Origin: Drosophila miranda
Lineage: Eukaryota; Arthropoda; Insecta; Diptera; Drosophilidae
Reading direction: 5' to 3'
DNA length: 64,000 nt
Assembly: GCF_003369915.1 (NCBI RefSeq)
Contig: NW_022881614.1
Location: 11,367,001-11,431,000, forward strand
In this document: piece by piece, positions 44,063-54,495 of the stretch
Position numbering within the stretch: the first letter of the stretch is position 1
How the letters are laid out: each line of letters opens with the position of its first letter
Program-made: the position numbers and the translations under genes
Notes under the pieces: model-generated
What the model saw: the letters and a program-made list of their open reading frames with translations, nothing else
What the model was told of the DNA's origin: nothing
Database searches by the model: none

Positions 44063-44665
44063 CTAACTACCCCCGAACAGTTGCTGAAACGTTTGTTGTT
44101 CTACTTCGTCGATGGTTTGTGTATTGATTGGTTGTGAACGAACACTTTCAATACTTTCACGGGACGCCGTTTGCTGAATCGATAATTTCTGCAGGCCAGT
44201 TTCTATGGTCTGCGCTAATATGTTGGTTTGAGCCTGCATTGCAGCTGCCAAAGCATCGGCAATAACCTGGTGTAGACCTGCATTGGTCGAAGCGGCATTT
44301 GCTTCCATTTGTACTTCCGAGTTAGTCTCACTAACAGTTGACCCGCTTGGGGCGTCTGCGTTGGGATCGGTTGCCCTACCCTTAGACCTAGTCTGGTGCA
44401 TGGTTGTGCTGGGGTCTTGGCTTGCAGTCTTGACTGCGGCAATCTCCTCAGCTAAATTCAAAGCCGATGCATGCAAGCTAACGTGGCAGACAGGACAATT
44501 CTTTTTGGCTCCAGCTTTACGGTTAAAACAGACTCGGTGGAATTGGTGTCCACAGCTGGTGGTAATTAACTGAGCTAGGTAGTCAACTTCCTTGGCGCAC
44601 GTGCTACAAATTATTCCCTGATTCTCTATTTGAGCGAAATTCTCGGGACTACGACTTAGGGGCAT
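44063..44665 (-). pseudogene. Gag N-terminus with RING-H2 finger
   Basis: From the Met at 44665 (MPLSRSPENF) the zinc ligands are C20, C23, C38, H40, H43, C46, C57, C60: a C3H2C3 RING-H2 spacing (CSTC, CGHQFHRVC, CPVC; about 44486-44608). A coiled Ala/Gln-rich region follows (VIADALAAAMQAQTNILAQT). The frame stops at 44063 just before the capsid region, which continues at 43997 in another frame. The N-terminus aligns with that of the separate element at 52946 (MPLRHSP). Confidence 0.8.
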
Positions 44666-44699
44666 GATTATCGTACAACATCTGTTACCCAACGATTTT

Positions 44700-45430
44700 T
44701 ATAGATAATAACGACACTAAATACGGACTAATTTATATATAAAGGCAAAGGAATAGAAATGACAAAATGTTTTAAAATAAAAGGATCATGATTCTGCTTC
44801 GATGCACATAAGAGATAGACTGCATCTCGTTCGCTATCTAATCTCACTGTCTAAGAGACGAATTCGTGTAGAAAACAAAGATACTGAGTCGGACAGGTTC
44901 TTTCTGCCGCGAGACAGGCGATAGCTTTTTGCCATACATACACCTGATTTCTATCAACGGCTGAATCCTATCACAAAAACTGGACCAAGTAGGTCTTACT
45001 TTGCATCAACTGGACCAAGAGCTTATTCTAAAAGCTTCAGGATTTCGACAGTCGACGACGCTCTTTATAGTTGGGAGGATGATAGAAAATAGAAAAAGCT
45101 GCAAATAAACTTCCTTGCGTATACTCTCAACTCCGCGAGATAGGTTGTAGCTTGTCGCCATAAATTAACCCAATTTCGATCGACGGAGGGAATATCTACT
45201 TGCACTCGATCGATATACCGGCAGTGGTTAAGTCAGATGCAGCTTAAGTGGACTGGACCAAGAGCTTAATGGAAAACATCAGGATTTCAACAGTCTCTCT
45301 CGCTACACTATACCTTCACAACCGATATTGAGGAAGTAAGCAAGGTTGTCTGAACCAAGAAGGATAAGGAATTTCCAGTCGGGTGTAGTTGACTGTCTTT
45401 CGGACATTTAATGGGGCTGTGACAGCTCGG
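44700..45430. other. Leader of the minus-strand gypsy fragment
   Basis: Untranslated leader between the primer-binding site remnant and the Gag start. Includes several internally similar phrases (CTGGACCAAG..., GAGCTTA) and no open frame of note. Confidence 0.5.
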
Positions 45431-45444
45431 GCCCCACGTTGGCA

Positions 45445-48249
45445 GTGCACGCAGACAGATGGTATCGAAAGCCACCAATACGGAGTAACGAGTTCAAAAA
45501 CAAACTCGCTACTACTTCAACCGGCCATGTCACAAATACCAGACTTCCCAACCAGGACAGAGATAGAGAATGGTAGCCAACGCTCCCTACGAATGAAGTT
45601 GCGTAGATGTGCGTATAATGTAGCACGAAAGCAAGAACGAAAAGTTTTGTTATCCGCCGTAGTTGGGAATGAGCAGGAGAACAGTCACTGGTCTTTTGGA
45701 TACAGGAGCAACAATCAGTTGTATAGGAGGGGAGTTAGCGTTGAAAGTTAGTCATGCGACCGTCAAAACCGTTAATGCATCTGTGCGAACTGCTGATGGA
45801 GCTCCGCAGAAAATTGTAGGCAAGATCTCCACTCCCGTGCTGTTTCGAAATGAAACTAAACCGATAACATTGTATTTAGTACCATCACTCGCTCAAGAAT
45901 TATACCTTGGCATGGACTTTTGGGCTGCATTTAAATTGTTACCTTCAGGTGTAGTAACCCAGAATGCCAAGCCCGAAGTTTCTGCCTTAGCCAAGGATGA
46001 CCATATGCATATAAGCCTAACGGATTCGGAACAGGCCATGTTGTCAGAGGCTATCCAAAAGTTCCCGTCATTCGCCAAAGAAGGTCTAGGTCGAACCACC
46101 TGGATAAGTCACGATATCGATATAGGGGATGCAAAGCCAATTAAACAGCGGCACTATTCGGTATCTCCTGCCGTCGAAAAGGTCATGTTTGAGGAAGTAG
46201 ATAGAATGATAGCGCTTGGCGTTATTGAGGAGTCCGATAGTCCATGGTCGTCACCAGTCGTTCTCGTTAGGAAACCTGGAAAGGTGAGAATATGTCTCGA
46301 TAGCCGTAAGGTCAACGAAGTCACAGTAAAGAGCGCATATCCCATGCCTTTGATCGATGGAATATTAAGCCTACTACTACCAAAAGCTGAATATATTTCC
46401 AGCATCGACCTGAAGAATGCCTATTGGCAGATCCCATTGACTTCAGACGCTCGCGAAAAGACCGCGTTCACCGTCCCGGGGAGACCCCTGTATCAATACA
46501 CAGTGATGCCATTTGGACTAACCAACGCTCCACAAACCATGTGTAAATTAATGGATAAAGTTATACCCTCTCAGTTACGACATGAAGTGTTCGTCTATCT
46601 AGATGATTTGCTCGTTGTATCTTCTACTTTCGAAATCCATGTGCGTGTGTTATCCGAAATAGCATCTCGGTTAAAACAAGCTGGGTTAACAATTAATGTC
46701 GAAAAAAGTAAATTTTGTTTGAAGGAAGTAAGATACCTTGGCCATGTCATTGGGGATGGAACTATTAAAACCGATCCAGAAAAAGTTTCAGCCATTCGGG
46801 AATTCCCAACACCTCGTTCAGTCAAACAGGTACGAAGCTTTTTAGGAATAACTGGATGGTATCATAAATTCATTCGAAATTATGCCGGTCTGGTCGCTCC
46901 ATTGTCGGACACGTTGAAACAGAAACGTAAGTTTGAATGGACGAATGAGGCCCAACTTGCATTTGAAGACCTGAAAAGTAAACTTAGCAGTGCTCCCGTT
47001 TTGCATAGTCCAAATTTTCGGATTCCATTCGCTATTCACTGCGATGCGAGTCATACTGGCGTGGGCGGAGTACTTATGCAAAAAGATGTAGAAGGTAACG
47101 AGGTTCCGATCGCATATATGTCTAGAAAGCTAAATCAATGCCAACGAAAATACTCGGTTACAGAAAAAGAGTAGTTAGCAGCTGTACTGTGTGTTAAAAA
47201 GTTTCGCGCCTACATCGAAGGGCATGAATTTGTCATTATTAACGATCATGCTTCGTTAAAATGGCTTATGAGTCAAGCGGATTTGAGCTCTAGACTCGCC
47301 AGATGGTCGTTAAAATTACAAGGTTTTGACTTCCAAATTCATCACCGAAAAGGAGTCAACAACAAAGTGCCAGACGCCCTGTCCCGAGCCTATACTGAAG
47401 ACCTGTCCGAGCTCCAAATGGACAGTCTGCTAGATCTCAGTTCACCACAGTTTCACTCAGTTGATTATGAGAATCTAAAAACCAAAATAACCGCCAACCA
47501 GACGAAAATGCCTGATGTCAAAGTAATTGATGGTTTCATTTATCGTCGTGCTGAACATACAGTAGGAGAAAAAGTATCCGATGACCTCTGCTGGAAGTTA
47601 TGGGTACCATCCGCCTTAACGTCCGTTGTGTTGAGGCAAGCACACGAACATCCTCTCTCCTCACACGGTGGTATCCACAAAACGCTGGAGCGAATACGGC
47701 GATACTACTATTGGCCGAATTTGGTCGACCTCCCATGGGAAAAACTCAGGGAACTAACAGATTCTTTCAGAAACTGTATGTAGATTTTTTGGCACCGTAT
47801 CCGCGTAGTAAGTCAGGGAACATAGGAATCTTTATAGTCCTGGATCATTTCGCCAAATTCCCATTTCTCAAACCCGTAAAGAAGTTTACAGCGGATTCGA
47901 TCATCCGATTTATCGAGGAAGAGTTGTTTCACTGCTTCGGCGTACCCGAGACGGTAGTATCGGATAATGGAGCTCAGTTTAAATCACAGGTATTCCAGAG
48001 CTTCCTGCAAAACTACGGTGTCAAACATATGTTTACAGCCGTGCATGCACCCCAAGCAAATGCGTCAGAACGTGTGAATCGTTCGGTCATTGCCGCGATA
48101 AAGGCCCATATAAAACCAGACCAATCCAATTGGGATGAACCTACTTTCGTGAAAGCCCGGGTGAGAAAAAGACTTGGTAATAGTTACTAAGAACTCGAGG
48201 ACCTACAAGGACGAATCCTAGGGAAATTCCATGCTAAAGATATAAAACA
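45445..48249 (+). mobile_element. Ty3/gypsy (Osvaldo-like) pol fragment, plus strand
   Basis: Starts in the Gag-Pol linker. It has protease (LLDTGATIS), RT (SSIDLKNAYWQI, VYLDDL), RNase H (HCDASHTGVGG) and integrase parts (VSDNGAQF, ANASERVNRS). It shares a frame shift before the protease with the minus-strand fragment. Additional breaks are a TAG at 47172, loss of the integrase zinc-binding segment near 47740, and a TAA at 48188. No Gag N-terminus or LTR. Non-functional. Confidence 0.82.
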
Positions 48250-49640
48250 ATGAGGTTTCAGGCGTGGATCACTCTTTTCATTGTATCACTGTACTTTTAT
48301 GTACATATGTGTGAAATTGACTATTCCCTCTTCAGTGACTTTCGTCATTGCTACGTCGCTTACGCCGCCCGCATACGAACAGTAACGCTAAAGGAGAAGA
48401 CATTTACCGGTGCCGAAATACTGTTTGCGTTGCTGATGAAGTCATTCGGTGTCTCGATCATGATGGCTATGCGCATGCATTTCTTCATATTAGAATAATA
48501 CTTTGGAACCCCACTATTGTACTGACCCTAGGATTAACATTAAAAGTTAAATTCGTGTGATTCGGTTTGTTTGGCTTATCATAAAGAAATGTGCAGCTAG
48601 AAGGAAACGAACTAAAACTAATACTCGCGCGTATCGCCTATCTACTCTGACACACTGATATTTACAAGTTTTCAGCCACCCTCATCGACCACATGGAAGC
48701 GCTTTCATCGTTGGATTTGATCGTAATGTGAGTGATAACCTGTGAACGTCTGCTATATGTGAATTCAAAATTTTACGCAAGTCGAAGCAACATTAAAGAT
48801 TCCATGCCTCGACCGTAAACTTCCCAGCCGTACTGTAAAGCTGACCAATCCAATTGTTCACGTGTTTGTTTTGTTCTGCTCTTTCGCAAGCAATGTAACT
48901 TTCTGCAATTCCGAATCTATCGACAACCGAACTTATGATTGGGATTACCCCACAAGCAATTGCTGTGCACTTTAAAGATGCACCCATCCGTCCCTTGTTT
49001 TTGCATTTAAACTGAAAACCATTCGAATATATTTCTATTTGTGTAACGTAATTACCATTATTCCTGAATATACTCTTTATAATTAGTTGACCCTAGTCTA
49101 ATAAGATCTTTCATCATAATGTTTTTATATATATATAATTAATCTTAATTGCAGCTTATTTGAACATATTATCCTTATTACTTTAGTAGCCTTTATACAT
49201 ATATATCTACCCTCTTAGCGGCCATGAGAGCTTGTAGGAAAGTTTAATGAATAAACTGTTTGTAATGAATTCCCGTTAATTGTTGCCGTTATTAAGGATC
49301 ATGTGGCGCCGAGATGCGGGAACCTAGCAGAAGTAGAGCGTTTATTTTAGGGATCGTTACCCATTACTCAGCCTATTTGGACCGGTGCGATCAAGGAAGG
49401 GTGGGCATACCGAGTTGCAATGACACCGCAAGCAACTCCCGCTCGAATTAGTTCCGCTGACTCATCTCCCTACACTGTCATTTCTCTGTAAATTTCTTCC
49501 GTCTGAACCTTGAACCGCACGCGAAACTTATTTTTATTGTCTTTGCTCCTAATGCTCGAGCTCGTGACGCGACCTCTCCCACTCTACCCGACTAACCATG
49601 AGACCGGCAGCAGCGCGTGCATGGATCACGATCATACCCT
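48250..49640. repeat. Left palindrome arm
   Basis: Positions 48352-49640 are the inverted, about 98 percent identical partner of 62706-64000. The arm begins with the end of the gypsy fragment and includes a short plus-strand frame with signal-like start at 48250 and a minus-strand frame at 48793-48987 (GVIPIISSVVDRFGIAESYI). Neither can be assigned. The arm is split from its inner part (60362-60510) by the 10.7-kb LTR element. Confidence 0.85.
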
Positions 49641-51915
49641 TGTAACGGTTGCGGTTGGACAATACCGATTCAAAAATTAGGTTATCGCTATGGTGCTCGG
49701 ATATCGCATGCAATAACCTTGGGCCAATTATCGCTGCAGGGCATAGTATAGTTGGGGTGGGTGCAAGCAAGCTCGAGGTAGGGAACAGCTGAGCTGAGCT
49801 GCCGTAAGTGCTGTGCAGAGCATCGCAACGGAGCTTTCGAAGCCGAGCTTTAAGATCGGTAAGCTCTTATTTAAGCAGTGCAAAAGCACCAGAACGTTCT
49901 CTTTCGAAAATTTGAATCTGTGCAGCCGGTGGCTATCTCCGCGTCGGTAGCAAATATATAACTAAATCGACCACGTGTAAGCCCAAAAGAAAAGAAAAGT
50001 AACCCAAATAAGTGCCACAAAGACAAACCGAAAAGAAATAAAACGGAACGGGGAAAATCCCACACGGTGGGCGCGCCGCAAAAATCGGGCGAAAATTAAT
50101 AACCGTGCGCCGAGAAAACTGGCAAGAAACTACCCTGGCGAAAAGTGCATATTTGCCTCGCCGCGCCAGCAAGTGTTGTTCTTGTTGCAAACCCGTGCGT
50201 CCCGCAGCTCTGCCAGGAGAACCCAACGCTCGTGTCTCCGTGGAAAAATCCGAAAAACTGGTATGTTCAAGTGCCCTGTAGGGAAAAGTTAGATTTTTTT
50301 CTTAGCCCTCGTGGTTTTGGTTTCTGTTTCGCCCATAGGGCCCTGGCCCCGAGCGGTAGCCACCCGGCTCTCCCAAAGTTCTGCCCCACCCACACCAAAC
50401 TCCCACCCTTGACGGGAGTACTCTTCGGAGTCGACCTTGGTGTGGGGCCGAGATTTTTTTTCCTTTTGGAGTCGTTGAAGCATCCACCTGCCCGGCGACA
50501 TAACCTCCACCGGCCATAACCCTTGCGCCATATCTAACGTACGCGCATAGAGGGCATAGAGGGCATAGAGATCACCCCCCCCCCCCCCCCCCCCCCCCCC
50601 TATGCGCCGCTAACTCGCTGTCTGCGACGGCCCAGAAGACGGCCCGCCACGGATCCGGACCCAGATTTCGTAGCATAGTGCGGGTTTTTGCGGGTTGGAG
50701 ACCGAAAAACTTAATCATAAAGTAACAGACTACAAAAAAAAAAAAAAAAAAACAAAAAAAAAAAAAAAACCTTTTTCATACCCCCCACTGTATTAAAGCC
50801 GTAAGTGACCCAATTTCAATGTTCTCCTTTGCGCCTGTCTTCGTCAAAATCTAAAACGCATGCGCAGCGGCCATCCGCTGCTGATAAGAGAGCGCAACGC
50901 TTGCGTTCCACACGCTCGAAGCTTTTCGGTCTCTTCGGTGCCAATTCTGTTCAGCTTGCCTTGCTCGCATTCCCTGCATTCTTTTAATGCATGGAAACGT
51001 AGCCAAACCATACACTAACCAACATAGAAAAAACATCTCCTCAACCCAGGAAAAAAATAAATAAATTTATAATGTTTAATTAAATTTCGTTTTGGCTCAC
51101 CATTGATGATCGCTGGTATGACCCCCGCTGCTTTTGAAAATTTTTTTGATTTTTATTTTTTTCCTTTATACCTACCTAAATTACTTATTTCGAATATCCT
51201 ATATTATATTCCTATCTTTTCTATTTATACTCCACCGTTTATATATACCTATATCTATAATTTTTTTTTTTTCTCCTTATGGATTAAGCCTCCTATTTTT
51301 TTTTCATTCCACTAAAATTTTTTTTGAGTTGCCTGCTGATTGTAGATCAATACTTGTGTTATTTTTGGAAGTGAAACTTGGTTTGCTAGTTTTTGATTGA
51401 AGCAACATGTCTATGATGAAGTACAACGAAATATATTGAATGTTATTAGCAATGAACATGGAGTAGACTTATAATTTCCAAGGGACAGGGTGACGTAATG
51501 GGGTAGGGTAAGAATTTTAGGGATTTCCAGAACCTTCGCACCACTGGAAATCATGGAAGGGTGGGTATAGAATCGTGTGGGTCGACTTCCATCGCAAGAC
51601 CTCACGCCCGCGAGAGTTTGGAACACGCCGACGAAAGCCCCTAGTACTTTTCGGATACGCCCTATGATTGTGCCATGTAATGTCCGTTATGCTCGGAATA
51701 GGCATAGTGTTGTTTTCGGAGCTCGCTCCCGGTAGAGTCACGGGATTCTACAAAATTTAAAGTTTATGTAGTAGGAGTCGAGACGCGGTCAAACGAACCC
51801 CCCCCCCCCAAGTTACCGAATGAGCACGGAACCAAAGAATCCCCCCGGCCGTGACCTCGACATCCCCTCCAATCCATCCCCTACTCACGGATAGAAATAT
51901 ATCGTGGAAATGTTA
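49641..51915 (+). repeat. 5' LTR
   Basis: Runs from TGTAACGGTTGCGG to AAATGTTACA. Compared with the 3' LTR it lacks two blocks (matching about 58911-59045 and 59145-59230). It has a 26-base C-run (50575-50600) where the 3' LTR has 8. An A-run lies at 50733-50769 and AATAAATAAA at about 51056. Confidence 0.92.
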
Positions 51916-51925
51916 CATAAATTTT

Positions 51926-52036
51926 TGGCGCCCAACGTGGGGCAGGTTTTTTTTCAATGCTAGCTACTGTCTATACCCCGTTGGACGCGAGGGTGTAACG
52001 TTGTTACATAAATTTTTTGGCGCCCAACGTGGGTCC
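51926..52036 (+). promoter_or_regulatory. Duplicated primer-binding site
   Basis: TGGCGCCCAACGTGGGGC (51926-51943) is complementary to the 3' end of tRNA-Lys (CUU). A second copy, TGGCGCCCAACGTGGGTCC (52018-52036), lies 92 bp on, preceded by the same GTTACATAAATTTTT as the first. The first is in the canonical place just after the LTR. Confidence 0.85.
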
Positions 52037-52945
52037 CTAGCCAAAGTTATAGTGACAGTAAAAAGTATTGGTAACTTTAGCAACAAAATCAGCTATTGGC
52101 TCGTCCCACCCATTGCTCGTTTGTATTCATATGCTTAATGCTGACTTTAGTTTTCTCTAAACGATCTGGTCATTGCTCCGATACAATTTCAGAATATTGC
52201 GGATTCTGCTTGGATCCTAATACTGGTTGTTCCTCTGAGTTTTATGGGGAAGTTGTCGAGTCTACGACGAAGGGAAGCTTAAGTGATCATCCGGAATGGA
52301 GAAAGTAGTTCCCATGTTGACGCCCTGTCGGGCTAGTCAAACTTGTTGTCTGGAATGTGTATATATGCTGCTTGCGTATTCATACCGAACAAGCGAGATT
52401 GGTTTAGGTCGCGTCCTCCAAGCTACAGTTAATTCAGCGGATATTAGTTTCAATAGATTGAATTGTGAGGTTGATTCGGATTTGGTATTGTTACTCTTTG
52501 CGCATAGCATACGGTTGCATACAATTGCAGAATATTGCATATTTGGTTTCGGCCGGATATCAGTACTGATTGTCCCTGTACGGGTGATGGAAGCACAGAG
52601 ATGGCGGTCCCAGATTTGGTCTTCACTCATACCCTTACCATTGGCGGGTATTATTCCAGCGGCAGCGGTGGCTGCATATGGTTGTCTGGAACTAGCGCGT
52701 ATGCTGCTTGCGTATCCTTGCCGAATCATATGTGGACACTTAAAACAGTGCACTGATACTAAGACAATGCAAATTAGAAACCATAGCCCAAACAAAATCA
52801 ATTCTTTTGTCGCTGTTCCAAAGATTCGCAACTCCTATCCCTATCTTATTATGTCACCCATTAAATGTCACCCTAGGAAAAATTCGGTAGAATATAGCAA
52901 AAGAAAAAAAAAAAAAAAGAAAAAAATAAAAAAATCTTAATAAAA
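52037..52945 (+). other. 5' untranslated leader of the LTR element
   Basis: About 0.9 kb without a credible gene. It contains a diverged internal repeat: GTTGTCTGGAA...ATGCTGCTTGCGTAT occurs near 52338-52380 and again near 52680-52712. It ends in an A-rich tract directly before the Gag start. Confidence 0.6.
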
Positions 52946-54495
52946 ATGCCGCTGCGACATAGTCCTCAGCAAAACAATCCGCTGAGTTCGGAAAACTTTT
53001 GCGGCATTTGTTGCTCCGAAATGTCCAATACTCAGCCGTGTTTTTGTACTCCGTGCAATCACGTTTTCCATAAAGCATGTCTGGAAGAATGGTTCCCTCA
53101 TCACGATGATTGTCCGAACTGTAGCCGAGTATGTACGTTATCTCAAGCAAAACTAGTTGTTGGCAATTGTTCTCCAAACAAGCCGCAGCCGGAACCATCA
53201 GAATTACCCGGTCCCTCGGGAATTACTACTCGAAGTCTTGCCAAAGCTTTGGAGGTCGTACAGACCCCGGAAAATGGACATTTTCAGCCAGAGACGGGAA
53301 AGATATCCGAGGGATATCCAAATTCCAACTGTAGGTTCAGTCCCGGTAGAACGAACCACTAGGCCAACTCGTTCCAAAAGAACTCGAGCACCAGCCAAAA
53401 AGCAGGTCCCGAAGTTCCCGCCAGGTCGATCTTCCGGTCCGGAAGTAGTGTGTTTGGATGGATGCTAGCCGTAGCTCCAACCAGACTGAAGCTCCGTCAG
53501 CTAATGTCGCCACTCACTCTAGCCCTTGGGAAGCACCCAACGCACGGACAGCCGCTCTAAGCCCGGGGTTGGACTTGGATGTCCTCCAACAGATAATTGA
53601 TCGCACTGTGGCCAGAGCCATATCCACTTTGCAGATTCAGCCGCCAGCGAGTCCGCAGGAAGGGTATGCGAGGCCAAATATCCCAACACCAGTTTCATGT
53701 ATAAACAGCATGACTAGCCTGCGAACGGCCAAGACGGCCAACATTATGCAAAAGTGGAATGTTCCTTTTGATGGTTCTACCGAAGGTTTAGGGGTAGAAG
53801 AATTCATTTACCGAGTCAAAACATTAACCGATGAAACCTTGGATAGCGATTTTCTCGGCCTTTGCAAACATTTGCACATCTTGCTGGTTGGCAAAGCTCG
53901 CGATTGGTTTTGGAGATACCACAAGCAGGTAGATCGCATCGTTTGGACAGAATTTTGTGCAGCTATTAGACAACAATATAAAGACTATCGTTCGGAGTTT
54001 ATGAGCAAGGAATTGATTCGAGCTCGAAAGCAACACATCGGAGAACCCTTCGTCGCTTTTCACGACGCCGTGGCTGGTCTTATAGATAAATTTGGCATTA
54101 AAATGGCGGAAGAGGAATTAATAGAAATATTAAAAGCAAATTTGCTTCCCGAAACCCGTCACAAAATTTTATATCAGTCCATTAGCTCAGTTGGTCAATT
54201 GAGAAGATTAGTACAGATGCATGAAAATCTAGTGCAGGAGTTACAGAAATCTGACAAGTCTCGGCCACCGGTCGGCCGTCGTTCGATACATAGTCTGGAG
54301 GAATCGCGCCCTGAAAGCGATCAAGAAGAGTATGAGGATATCAGCGTAGAGGCCATTCAAAGTTCGACGGCTAAGCGTTCTTGTTGGAATTGTGAGGAGC
54401 TTGGACATGTGTGTGAAAATTGTATGGCAGATAGGCGGATATTTTGTTACGGCTGTGGAGCTCCGAATGTCTATAAGCCAAACATGCATTCGTAG
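52946..54495 (+). CDS. Gag polyprotein with N-terminal RING-H2 finger, frame-broken
   Basis: From MPLRHSP at 52946, ligands C19, C22, C37, H39, H42, C45, C56, C59 form a RING-H2 (CGIC, CNHVFHKACLEEW, CPNC; 53000-53122). The LEEW after the sixth ligand is typical of E3 ubiquitin ligases. Frame breaks near 53300 and 53455 pass through a basic linker (RPTRSKRTRAPAKKQ) into the capsid frame (53458-54495): coiled segment, core (VGKARDWFWRYHKQVDRIVW), CCHC knuckle (CWNCEELGHVCENC). The frame closes at a TAG (54493-54495). Structural capsid protein; the RING is an addition not expected in Gag. Confidence 0.75.

Larger units (their letters stand above)
42196..45443 (-). mobile_element. Ty3/gypsy (Osvaldo-like) fragment, minus strand
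   Basis: On the minus strand: half of a tRNA-Lys-type primer-binding site (near 45430-45443), leader, Gag with RING finger (from 44665), capsid and CCHC knuckle (to 43217), protease and RT up to the PFGLT motif at 42196, where it is cut. No LTR at either end. It faces the plus-strand fragment at 45445 head to head. Confidence 0.82.

Noticed and set aside
45420-45445. Possible tRNA gene fragment (GCCCCACGTTGG)
   Set aside because: It is the reverse complement of a primer-binding site next to a gag leader, not a tRNA gene; no cloverleaf is present.
48250-48498. Possible envelope gene after the gypsy pol
   Set aside because: Starts with a signal-like segment, but only 82 codons, with no cleavage site, fusion or membrane anchor seen. 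Not enough to call env.
50145-50519. Open frames in both LTRs (also 58397-58663)
   Set aside because: Frame lengths differ between the two LTRs because of one-base indels, so no protein is conserved.
52296-52940. 214-residue frame in the leader of the LTR element
   Set aside because: No known domain. Its Lys-rich end is only the A-tract before gag, and it contains a leader repeat. Unlikely to be an extra gene without conservation data.
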